Of a stretch of DNA of 64,000 bases, positions 1-7,047 are shown piece by piece. Both the position numbers and the translations under genes were made by a program. The notes beneath the pieces were generated by a model. It was not told the DNA's origin and made no database searches. It was given only the letters and a program-made list of their open reading frames with translations. The stretch is from Erythrobacter sp. (GTDB lineage Bacteria; Pseudomonadota; Alphaproteobacteria; Sphingomonadales; Sphingomonadaceae): positions 108,356-172,355 of the forward strand of contig NZ_JAMWYX010000007.1 in NCBI RefSeq assembly GCF_024305245.1. The letters are read 5' to 3'. Position 1 is the stretch's first letter, and every line of letters starts with the position of its first letter.

Positions 1-951
1 CATAAGGACTTCGCCGCGGGTCCTGAATAGCAGAAGATCCTCGCTGGTGAAGTCAGCAACCTTCATCTGCGTCCATTTCAGGCCCTGCTCATCGGCAAGC
101 TCCCGGATTCTCTGCGCTGTCGTGGCATGGATGCCATCCTTGTGGTTCTGGCTGTCAAGAACATTGCTGCGCAGTCCGGAGAATATCTCCCGGAGGCCCG
201 GGGATGATGTGCGGTAGATCTGCTTCAGGGCTAGGGTGGAGAAATGCCCCGATTGTCCTTGCCGCAAGCGTCCGAGCAAAGGTTCGCATCGCTCACCGGC
301 CGCGGGTCTTCCGCCTCCGATCCTGTCGTCTGAGAAACCGTAGATAGCCTGCGCCTCGTCAGCAAATACAGTGACACCGCATTCTTGGGGCAGTCTCGAG
401 ACGAGTGCTTCGACAAGTTCTGCCCGTTGCCCAACCAGATCTTGCGCTTCGTCAATGACGACGTGTTCGACCTGTTCGAGCTCATCGGCCACGTCCTGAT
501 CGGCCTGCAGCAGCTCGATGACACGGGCGATATTCTCCTCGTACGACCCAGACAGCCTCGCATCCGGGTCATGCCCTGAGTGGATGGACCATGCATGCGA
601 ATCGACGGTCGCGATCCGAATTGCAAAGGACGCTTCGCCGACATAGGTATGCAGGCGTGCGCGGATCTCGGCGACGGCTGTCCTTGTGAAGCTGATCATC
701 CAAGCATTGGAAGGCTCGATGCCTTCCTCATTGATCAGCCATGCCAACCGGGCACAGGCTACAGCGGTTTTCCCGGTTCCGGGACCTGCCTCGACGATCA
801 GCCGGGCATCCGCTCCTGCCTCGATCACCCTGAGCTGGTCATCATCCCAGTTGCCCGCGCGAACCGGCATTGCAGCAGCATTCATTGCGCCCGCAAGTCC
901 AATGCGAACCCGTTTAACTTTGGTCTGCCCATAAATTTCCACCCACCCCAT
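1..951 (-). CDS. UvrD/Rep-like superfamily 1 helicase, 3' end beyond the window
   Basis: The minus-strand frame is open from the window edge to 951 (317 codons seen). It reads as an SF1A ATP-dependent DNA helicase N-terminal half. Visible are a Q-motif-like WDDDQL near residue 36, Walker A GPGTGKT at about 56-62, motif Ia-like ISFTRTAVAEIRARL near 86-100, Walker B DEAQD at about 167-171, a VTVFADEAQAIYGF block near 193-206 and a motif IV-like LKQIYRTS near 242. The ATG at 951 is chosen; an in-frame ATG at 987 is possible and the frame closes upstream near 1040. UvrD-like helicases serve in repair and also in defence systems such as Gabija, but no GajA-type nuclease lies upstream of it, so no system is assigned. 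The C-terminal half is not visible. The family call is secure, the role is not. Confidence 0.85.
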   Translation of the reverse strand, partial: MGWVEIYGQTKVKRVRIGLAGAMNAAAMPVRAGNWDDDQLRVIEAGADARLIVEAGPGTGKTAVACARLAWLINEEGIEPSNAWMISFTRTAVAEIRARLHTYVGEASFAIRIATVDSHAWSIHSGHDPDARLSGSYEENIARVIELLQADQDVADELEQVEHVVIDEAQDLVGQRAELVEALVSRLPQECGVTVFADEAQAIYGFSDDRIGGGRPAAGERCEPLLGRLRQGQSGHFSTLALKQIYRTSSPGLREIFSGLRSNVLDSQNHKDGIHATTAQRIRELADEQGLKWTQMKVADFTSEDLLLFRTRGEVLM

Positions 952-1104
952 TGCCGTGCACACGATGCGGGCGATCCGACCCAGCATCCGAAAATAGCAC
1001 TCGTTCAAGATACTGCAATTCAGATACTTCTTGTGGGTTTAAACTTGGCTAACCTGATTTAGCTGGGGTCCTCTTGGCCAAGGGCCGATCGCGCTGACTG
1101 GCGT

Positions 1105-1326
1105 TTGTTAACCGGTCACTGCGAGCTGGAAACCCTGATCACGGTGATCGTAATGATTGCATGGCGAATTGCACAGGGGGCACCTGGCCTACGTCTTGAG
1201 CCGGCAGTGATCGCCACGATCGGCGCCTTCCTGCGCCAGCGTCCTGACCAACCGCATGCAATTGAACTCAAGGCCTACAGCACTGACTTGGAGCAGCTGA
1301 TCGGGGAGATTAGACAGTCTGCATAG
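1105..1326 (+). CDS. Possible small hypothetical protein (73 codons)
   Basis: A short open frame begins with TTG at 1105, with an in-frame ATG at 1153 as an alternative. No convincing ribosome binding site precedes either. The predicted product has a hydrophobic N-terminal stretch followed by a mixed helix-like tail ending in LEQLIGEIRQSA. The codon choice is plausible for coding DNA but the length allows chance. I do not recognise a family. It may be a decayed fragment of a longer gene. Confidence 0.25.
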   Translation: MLTGHCELETLITVIVMIAWRIAQGAPGLRLEPAVIATIGAFLRQRPDQPHAIELKAYSTDLEQLIGEIRQSA

Positions 1327-1431
1327 CAGCGCCAATGAGGCCAAATGTCCAACTGATCGGTCTCTGTTGCGGGCCTCGAACCTTCAGGTGACGGGCACAT
1401 CGACGCTGCAATTTCATATTGACCTATACGT

Positions 1432-1467
1432 AAAGTGTGCCGGATTTCGGCAACTCCGGCACACTTT
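1432..1467. repeat. Perfect 13-bp inverted repeat (hairpin or recognition site)
   Basis: The arms AAAGTGTGCCGGA (1432-1444) and TCCGGCACACTTT (1455-1467) are exactly complementary around a 10-base spacer. The right arm is followed by one more T. It sits 128 bases beyond the stop of the RepB-like gene. It may be part of a terminator, a parS-like or operator site for the ParB/RepB proteins, or a recombinase site. The sequence alone does not decide. Confidence 0.6.
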
Positions 1468-1471
1468 TCCG

Positions 1472-1491
1472 AAAAGCCCTATCGGGCTTTT
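1472..1491. terminator. Symmetric intrinsic terminator downstream of recombinase-ParB-RepB operon
   Basis: AAAAGCCC (1472-1479), a TATC loop and GGGCTTTT (1484-1491) form an 8-bp perfect stem that ends in a T-run on either strand. It can work in both directions. On the minus strand it closes the operon whose last stop is at 1595. On the plus strand it would stop any transcript crossing 1105-1326. Confidence 0.6.
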
Positions 1492-1594
1492 GGTGGGCTA
1501 AAAGCGGGTTCGCCGCCATTCCCACGCCGCGCTCGATCCGCCCCACAGTGCGGCGTCTCCCGCGGTCCCCGCGCTTATCGGGTCCGGGTCCCCA

Positions 1595-2485
1595 TTATGC
1601 CGCCTGCTGCAACTCTGTGATCTTCTGAAATTCTGCCAACAGCTGAGGATGGTGCTGGGCCAGATACCGAACAATCGGTGCGCTTCTAAGCAGGCTGCCA
1701 AGGTATCCAGTCGCCAGAACCAGATCGAGGTGGTCAGCCCCATAGCTCTGCTCTATCAGCTTGAAATCGCGGTCGAGCTGTGCGCTCTCGCGGCTCATTA
1801 ACTCGATTTGCGCCTCAGTCAGACCCCGCACTGCCTTGCGCTTCTGCTCGACTAGATCTTCTTCCGCCGTGGCCGCGACAATCGATTTGACATAGCCGGT
1901 TGAATAACGGTTCATCGCCACCATCATCTCTGCAGCCGCAATCTGGCGCATTGGCTTCATCTTGCGGAGCTCGGTGAAAACGTTGATCGGCACGTGCTTG
2001 TCGCGGAGCAATTCAACGGCCTCAGGACAGATTCCGGTGAGCAGGTTCCGCTTGGTGCGGATGCTAGCGATGTTGACGTTAAGCGCGCGGGCAAGCCTTT
2101 CTTCCGACACACCCTTCTTGACCGCGTTGAGGATCATCCGGTGTTCCTGGATTATCGCTATCCGGCTCACGCGGCGATTGTATGTGAATGCCTCGTCCTC
2201 CACCGCGATGAGGCAGACCACTTCAGTCTCGCCCTGCTCGAGCAGGATGGCGAGGCGCAGATGTCCGTCGAGCAGGTGATAGCGAGCCGAGCCCTCACGA
2301 TCCGGCACCACAACAGGCGGCTCAATGATGCCGACCTCGGCGATTGACGCGGCGATCTGCTTGTACTTCACCGATTTGCGGACGGAACTGGGCACCTCGC
2401 GCAGGGGCATGATCTCACTGATTGGGATGCGCAGCGTGGTGTGCTCAAAGCCAGCGGGTAGCGTGATGGGCTGCTTGTTTCTCAT
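1595..2485 (-). CDS. RepB-like plasmid-partitioning family protein (ParB superfamily)
   Basis: The 296-residue product has an N-terminal ParB/Srx-type nuclease-fold domain (about residues 10-100). Its box II reads DGHLRLA instead of the canonical GERRxRA of CTP-using ParB clamps. An HTH-like middle follows (ISKE-type region around SEERLARALNVNIASIRTKRNLL, read in parts), then a RepB C-terminal-like segment rich in QIELMSRESAQLDRDF-type helix. The ATG at 2485 overlaps the stop of the ParB-like gene by 4 bases, so translation is coupled. A ParB-superfamily fold is well supported. No ParA ATPase is encoded nearby, so a classical partition role is doubtful; a DNA-binding regulator or recombinase accessory role is inferred. 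Confidence 0.8.
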   Translation of the reverse strand: MRNKQPITLPAGFEHTTLRIPISEIMPLREVPSSVRKSVKYKQIAASIAEVGIIEPPVVVPDREGSARYHLLDGHLRLAILLEQGETEVVCLIAVEDEAFTYNRRVSRIAIIQEHRMILNAVKKGVSEERLARALNVNIASIRTKRNLLTGICPEAVELLRDKHVPINVFTELRKMKPMRQIAAAEMMVAMNRYSTGYVKSIVAATAEEDLVEQKRKAVRGLTEAQIELMSRESAQLDRDFKLIEQSYGADHLDLVLATGYLGSLLRSAPIVRYLAQHHPQLLAEFQKITELQQAA

Positions 2486-3378
2486 GCGTATGCCCCCGAA
2501 GCTGGGCGAAGACGTTCGGCAAGGCGCTCGGGCATGGTGGCGAGGCCCTCATCCTCCAGCACGGCAACGAAGCTTTCGTCAGCCGACAACCGCCGCATCG
2601 CTTCGGTAATCAGCATCAGCCTGTTCTGTGTGGTCTCTGCGCGAGCAATCAAGGCCCGCTTTCGTTCGGTTTCCTCCTGGTATGCCTTGACCAATGTCTC
2701 GGCGGAGACCCGTTCGCGAGAGCGGGATTCCGAAGTCCCCAATCCCTTTCCGCGGCGGCGCCGGGCCTCGATGAGCTTACGTGCCGCGAGAAGTTTGCGG
2801 CCCTTGAGCTGCCCACTTTCGTAGGCTCTGGATAGCGCTGCCTGCACATCGTGATCGGGAGCATCGGCTATCTCGACCGCGACACTGACTGGTATCGTAC
2901 CGCTTTCCACCGACCGCAGTAGTCGCTGTTCGCCTTGCTGGATAAGCCGGCCAACTCCATTGACGTATTCAAGCGAGAGGCCAGTTTTGCGCGCAATGTC
3001 GGGATTGGAGTAGCCTCGCTCCTGCATGCCCCGGATGTCCTGCAGAAGGTCGATTGCTCGGTGCTGGCGCCGCGCGCAGTTTTCGACCAAGCTCGCGATC
3101 AGGCAATCTTCTGGTTCGGCCGAGACGACCAGCGCCGGGACTTCCGACTGTCCGAGAGCCTTGAAAGCCTCAAGACGCCCTTGGCCACACACCAGATCAT
3201 AAAAAGGGCCCTCGGCTTCGATCCGTCGTGTGACGGTGATCGGCTTCTTGAGGCCAATCTTGGCGATGTTGTCGACAATGTCGCGAAACGACTTCTTGTT
3301 GCGCACCCGTGGATTGACGATGTTCACGCGGTCGATCAGGATCATCTCGATCCGCTGTGCAGGCTTGGCGGCGCTCAT
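2482..3378 (-). CDS. ParB N-terminal domain protein
   Basis: The 298-residue product opens with a ParB N-terminal domain: INPR-like VNPRVRN near residue 20, a SFRDIVDNIAKIGLKKPITV helix-strand block, then CGQGRLEAFKALG in place of the canonical GERRxRA box, then SLVENCARRQH, which resembles the ENxQR motif. A central HTH follows (NPDIARKTGLSLEYVNGVGRL near 145-165). The C-terminal third is charged and probably coiled. The start at 3378 overlaps the recombinase stop by 4 bases, and its own stop overlaps the RepB-like start. The altered box suggests it may not load as a CTP clamp in the standard way; that is inference. Confidence 0.8.
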   Translation of the reverse strand: MSAAKPAQRIEMILIDRVNIVNPRVRNKKSFRDIVDNIAKIGLKKPITVTRRIEAEGPFYDLVCGQGRLEAFKALGQSEVPALVVSAEPEDCLIASLVENCARRQHRAIDLLQDIRGMQERGYSNPDIARKTGLSLEYVNGVGRLIQQGEQRLLRSVESGTIPVSVAVEIADAPDHDVQAALSRAYESGQLKGRKLLAARKLIEARRRRGKGLGTSESRSRERVSAETLVKAYQEETERKRALIARAETTQNRLMLITEAMRRLSADESFVAVLEDEGLATMPERLAERLRPASGAYA

Positions 3379-4946
3379 GCGACGGCCCTCAGCGGCACGC
3401 GCGCAGTCAGCCGGTAGAAGAAATCGAGCGTGTCGAAACGGTAGGCATCGAGCGACAGGCCATTATAGTCTGCAAGGCGCAGCGCTGCCTCTCGCATGTC
3501 GAGGGCCGGCAGAAGGTAGTAGTCCTTTGCCACCGCATTATCCGTGTCCATCCGGACAGCCAAAGTGAGGTCGGGACGCAGTTTTTCATCGAGCCGCAAT
3601 TTCCAGCGATTGCTCCCGGCAGCGGTCTGAAAGCAGCGAGCCATGGTGAGCGAGACCGAGAACTCGTCATTAATGCGGAGCAAATCAGTTTCGGGGTCAC
3701 ACACGACACTGCCGCCCGCCTGCTGGATGCCGGCGATGATTGCGGCGACGATGTCAGGGTGCATCGATCGGAGGCGCCGGTTGATCTCGAGGTAGCGGTA
3801 GTCACGGTCGGGAGCAAAGCCGACGAGTGTGTAGGCGCGCAGCAAGCTGCCGAAACGCGAGCGGAATGCGCTGCTCGAGGGACACTCTTCTGCTTCATCG
3901 ATTATCAAACCCGACAGATAGCCGCGCTGCGCAAAGATTTGGGACAGCGCGGCGAGCATCTCGTCGTCGCTAAGCGTCTCGGATCGTCTGGCGATGATTG
4001 CTTGTGCTGCTTCAAATTGCCGAACGTCGACAATAGCTTCAAAGGCACCGTCAGCGCGGACCCAGTCCTCCGGCGCGTTCTCGACATGCTCGCCCTTCAG
4101 TTTGCACGAGGTCCGTGCCCAAACATTGTTGCCGATGTACTTCTCGTTGATCAGCAACTGGTGAACCGTGCCGCGGGTCCATTCGCGCCCGAGGTCTGTC
4201 CGCAATCCGTTGGCGTTGAGGTCGGATGCGATCGCAGCTTCGCTTTGCCCCTGCTCGACGAAGCGTCGATAGACCTCCCGAACAATAGCGATCTCCTCCT
4301 CGGGACCCGGAACGAGGATGACGCGATCGGTGGCAATACTCTTGTGCTCGCCGCGGCCGAGCACGCTTTTCGCATCGCCATGCTGGTCCACGAGCAACCG
4401 ACGAAGGCCAAATCCAGCAGATCCACCTTGACGATAGCCACGACGGATAAGATTAGCCTGGCCTGCGAACACCTTAACTGACAGCTCTCGGCTGTACTCG
4501 CCGGCCATCGCACGTTTAACCGTCTTGATGATCGAAGAGCCGATGCTCCCGTCGTTCTCCCATTCCTCACCTGGGTAGAGAACCCGGACGCCTCGGCTGC
4601 GGCAGCGCAGTTCATAGCTGGCAGCTTCGTCTGGATCCTGAAACCGGCCCCAGCGGCTGACATCATAGACCAGAAGGACCTCAAAGTTAGCGCTTCCGCT
4701 TTCGATGTCGTCAAGAAGTGCGCGAAGCGCGGGCCGGCCTTTAATGTTCAACCCGCTTTTGCCTTCGTCTGCATAGGTTTTGACGATCTCGAGACCGTGC
4801 TTTTCCGCATAGATGGCAATCCTCGCTGCCTGGTTGTCGGTTGAGTACTGCTGATGCTCGGTGGACATGCGAACATATTGCGCCGCCCGGATGGTTGGGG
4901 GCGGCTTTGGATCTTCATGATCGTCGTCGGTCCATCGAATGATCAT
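3375..4946 (-). CDS. Serine recombinase (resolvase/invertase family), first gene of a trio
   Basis: The 523-residue protein has an N-terminal resolvase domain (about 18-165) with the catalytic serine in YVRMSTEHQ (Ser28) and the arginine motif DVSRWGRFQD near 100. A Recombinase domain follows (about 180-300, including TRGTVHQLLINEKYIGN). The C-terminal 180 residues contain no paired CxxC zinc ribbon like that of many large serine integrases and match nothing I recognise. The ATG at 4946 is the first gene of a coupled recombinase-ParB-RepB operon. It probably cuts and rejoins DNA at a site within the element. Whether it is an integrase, an invertase or a resolvase cannot be told from this window. 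Confidence 0.9.
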   Translation of the reverse strand: MIIRWTDDDHEDPKPPPTIRAAQYVRMSTEHQQYSTDNQAARIAIYAEKHGLEIVKTYADEGKSGLNIKGRPALRALLDDIESGSANFEVLLVYDVSRWGRFQDPDEAASYELRCRSRGVRVLYPGEEWENDGSIGSSIIKTVKRAMAGEYSRELSVKVFAGQANLIRRGYRQGGSAGFGLRRLLVDQHGDAKSVLGRGEHKSIATDRVILVPGPEEEIAIVREVYRRFVEQGQSEAAIASDLNANGLRTDLGREWTRGTVHQLLINEKYIGNNVWARTSCKLKGEHVENAPEDWVRADGAFEAIVDVRQFEAAQAIIARRSETLSDDEMLAALSQIFAQRGYLSGLIIDEAEECPSSSAFRSRFGSLLRAYTLVGFAPDRDYRYLEINRRLRSMHPDIVAAIIAGIQQAGGSVVCDPETDLLRINDEFSVSLTMARCFQTAAGSNRWKLRLDEKLRPDLTLAVRMDTDNAVAKDYYLLPALDMREAALRLADYNGLSLDAYRFDTLDFFYRLTARVPLRAVA

Positions 4947-4957
4947 GCGATTCCTTA

Positions 4958-4994
4958 AGCGCAGAATGCGAAAAGCGCTTTGGCCCTCTGCGCT
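4958..4994. promoter_or_regulatory. Palindromic operator candidate in divergent promoter region
   Basis: AGCGCAGA (4958-4965) and TCTGCGCT (4987-4994) form a perfect 8-bp inverted repeat in the 68-base gap between the divergent recombinase and HTH genes. The position suits an operator bound by the HTH protein or by the ParB-like products. No clear sigma-70 boxes could be fixed in so short a gap. Confidence 0.45.
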
Positions 4995-5014
4995 ACACGA
5001 GAAAGGAGGGAAAA

Positions 5015-5371
5015 ATGGTTCCTATTAGCGGAAGCAAACTTCGCGGCCCGCCCACGGACCTCTCCGATGCGCTACTCGCGCATATGATTGGCGCGGCGTT
5101 ACAAGCAGATCTCGGCGGGACACGTCAGGCGACAAAGACGGTGATGCGATGGACGCATGTCAGTGACCATACTGCTCGGTCTTGGCTCAACGGTCACACA
5201 AGTCCAAGCAGCCTGCATCTGCTCGAGCTGGCAACGCAGTCGCAAACCGTGATGGCGGTGATACTAAAGGCAACTGGCTATGGCGGATTGGAACTTGCTC
5301 ATGATCTCGCTGTAGTCGAAAACGCACTCGAGGAAGCATTGGCAAGAGTCAAAGCGCTTCGCGACGCCTAG
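5015..5371 (+). CDS. Small XRE-like HTH protein
   Basis: The 118-residue protein carries a helix-turn-helix pattern in its middle: TKTVMRWTHVSDHTARSWL then NGHTSPSSLHLLELATQS (about residues 41-78). A short C-terminal helix is rich in Glu and Ala. The start is firm because an AAGGAGGG Shine-Dalgarno sequence (5003-5010) lies four bases before the ATG. It is transcribed away from the recombinase operon and lies directly upstream of the dGTPase gene. It probably regulates the divergent promoter and may control the defence gene. The HTH call is from pattern, not from a named family. Confidence 0.7.
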   Translation: MVPISGSKLRGPPTDLSDALLAHMIGAALQADLGGTRQATKTVMRWTHVSDHTARSWLNGHTSPSSLHLLELATQSQTVMAVILKATGYGGLELAHDLAVVENALEEALARVKALRDA

Positions 5372-5389
5372 TTCGCTGTGTCTAGCGAA
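5372..5389. other. Short inverted repeat after HTH gene
   Basis: TTCGCT and AGCGAA form a 6-bp perfect stem around a 6-base loop immediately after the HTH stop codon. There is no T-run, so a terminator is unlikely. It could be an attenuator or operator for the downstream dGTPase. Confidence 0.25.
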
Positions 5390-5503
5390 TAGCTCGATCC
5401 GATGATGCGAAGGGCGGACGAGCGCGACTCTGATATTCCTCTTGGCTGCGCTTGTGCGGTTACCGCCAATCCTGCATCAGCGTTGGATGAGTTGGAGCAG
5501 ATC

Positions 5504-6841
5504 ATGAGTTGGAGCGAGCGGCGCGAGAATTGGACACCACAAACTGAGGACGCGCGTGCGGACGGTGACGTCGACTATGGCCGTGTTATCCATTCGGCGT
5601 CTTTCCGCCGTCTTCAGGGCAAGACGCAAATTCTCAGCCTCGGCGATAGCGACTTTTATCGCACCCGGTTGACCCATTCACTTGAGGTCGCCCAAATCGC
5701 CGGGAGTATCGCTAGACAGCTCGGAAAGAGTTTTCCTGACCATCCGGGAGCAGCACATCTCCCCGATCGCAGCATGATACATGCGATCGGCTGCACGCAC
5801 GATCTAGGGCATCCGCCCTTCGGTCATGGCGGCGAAGTGGCGTTAAACTACTGCATGCGAGATCACGGGGGCTTCGAAGGTAATGGGCAGACACTCCGGA
5901 TCCTTTCCCGCATTGAGAGTTTCTCGAGTGAGGCTGGCGCCAACCTGTCACGACGCACACTGCTCGGTGTGCTGAAGTACCCTCTGCCGTACACACAAGT
6001 GCGAAATCTGGCTATTCAGCCTTCGCTTCTCAAAGGCACCGCAGTTGTCAGCCTGCTCGACGTAAAATCCTGCAAGCCTCCCAAATGCTATCTGGATTCC
6101 GAGCGGGATGTTGTAGATTGGATCCTCGAACCGCTGAGTTTAGCGGACCGAGTGCGCTTCGAAGAAAGCGATGAAAGACCGGGAAAGCACGCACTGCCGA
6201 GGCATAAATCGCTTGACTGCAGCATTATGGATGTTGCGGATGACATCGCTTACGGGGTTCATGATCTTGAGGATGCGATCGCACTCGGCCTTGTTTCCAA
6301 GGACGAGTTCTTCGCTGCCCTGCTGGATAAATGCCCGACGTTTCTAGATGCCTTGAAAGCAAAATACAGAAATGAGAGTGGCAACGACGTATTCTCGGCG
6401 ATGGTAACGGATTTATTCGGGGGCAATGCCAGCCGCAAGCACTGCATCAATCGATTGGTACATCACTTTGTTACGGCGGTAGAATTCGTCGAACTTCCTG
6501 ACTTCAAAGAACCCTTGGCTCGATATCGTGTCGTAATGCAGTCCGGACAGCGGGAGTTCCTGAATGCGCTTCAGGGCTTTGTGGTTGATAAAGTCATCAC
6601 CTCGCCAGAGGTGCAACATCTGGAGTTCAAAGGCCAATCCATGGTCGTAGCCGTGTTCGAAGCAATCAATTCCGATCCGAAACGCCTTTTGCCACGCGAC
6701 CAGTATGTGCGGTTTGTGAACTCAGGCAGCGACGTGAGGGTTCTCTGCGACTTTGTAGCCGGAATGACGGATGCTTACCTACTCAGAACCTATGAGCGGC
6801 TGTTTAGTCCCAGGATGGGGTCTGTCTTCGACAAGCTCTGA
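5504..6841 (+). CDS. HD-domain dGTP triphosphohydrolase, anti-phage type
   Basis: The 445-residue protein is a dGTPase: it hydrolyses dGTP to deoxyguanosine and triphosphate. The HD metal site is visible as RTRLTHSLEV (His58), GCTHDLGHPPFGHGGE (His99-Asp100) and DVADDIAYGVHDLED. The N-terminal RVIHSASFRRLQGKTQ block matches the family. The ATG at 5504 is preferred over upstream in-frame ATGs at 5402 and 5405, because GGAG precedes it at proper spacing and family members begin close to the SWSERR segment. dGTPases in mobile elements are known to block phage by depleting dGTP, and the island setting here supports that role; housekeeping dNTP control is the alternative. Confidence 0.88.
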   Translation: MSWSERRENWTPQTEDARADGDVDYGRVIHSASFRRLQGKTQILSLGDSDFYRTRLTHSLEVAQIAGSIARQLGKSFPDHPGAAHLPDRSMIHAIGCTHDLGHPPFGHGGEVALNYCMRDHGGFEGNGQTLRILSRIESFSSEAGANLSRRTLLGVLKYPLPYTQVRNLAIQPSLLKGTAVVSLLDVKSCKPPKCYLDSERDVVDWILEPLSLADRVRFEESDERPGKHALPRHKSLDCSIMDVADDIAYGVHDLEDAIALGLVSKDEFFAALLDKCPTFLDALKAKYRNESGNDVFSAMVTDLFGGNASRKHCINRLVHHFVTAVEFVELPDFKEPLARYRVVMQSGQREFLNALQGFVVDKVITSPEVQHLEFKGQSMVVAVFEAINSDPKRLLPRDQYVRFVNSGSDVRVLCDFVAGMTDAYLLRTYERLFSPRMGSVFDKL

Positions 6842-7047
6842 TCATATTCGATCCTCAGCGCTGCGAGGTCACTTAACGAGAAATTGGTTGTGGTGCACCC
6901 CACCGCAACGATCAGTCTCGCAGGCCCACAACTACTGTCCAATGAGAGTTTTGGTTCCCATTTTCGGACTCCATGGGGCACCAGCCACTCTCCCTTAAAA
7001 TCAGGCAGTTAATACCGAAGCATGCCGCCAACTTGGCGCCGCCTGTC

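Larger units (their letters stand above)
952..1594. other. Intergenic stretch between helicase and RepB-like gene
   Basis: This 640-base gap between two minus-strand genes holds one weak plus-strand open frame (1105-1326) and two strong hairpins (1432-1467 and 1472-1491), described separately. No tRNA, transposase remnant or iteron array was seen. A start region for the helicase must lie just right of 951. Confidence 0.6.
1..6841. mobile_element. Probable accessory/genomic island (left part of window)
   Basis: This stretch combines a UvrD-like helicase, a serine recombinase with two ParB-like partners, a small HTH protein and a phage-defence-type dGTPase. Its third-position bases look less GC-biased than the metabolic genes that begin at 7048. 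These are typical contents of integrated elements. No flanking direct repeats, tRNA or integrase attachment site were recognised, so the right boundary (somewhere between 6841 and 7048) is inferred from gene content alone and the left boundary lies outside the window. Confidence 0.4.

Noticed and set aside
6822..6841. CTTCGACAAGCTC string at the end of the dGTPase gene resembling the REP core at 43600
   Set aside because: It lies in coding sequence, has no inverted partner and lacks the flanking stem bases.
6842..7047. Possible attachment site or tRNA remnant at the island's right border
   Set aside because: The stretch has a few CACCA-like strings, but no cloverleaf, no T-loop sequence in the right place and no partner repeat elsewhere in the window.
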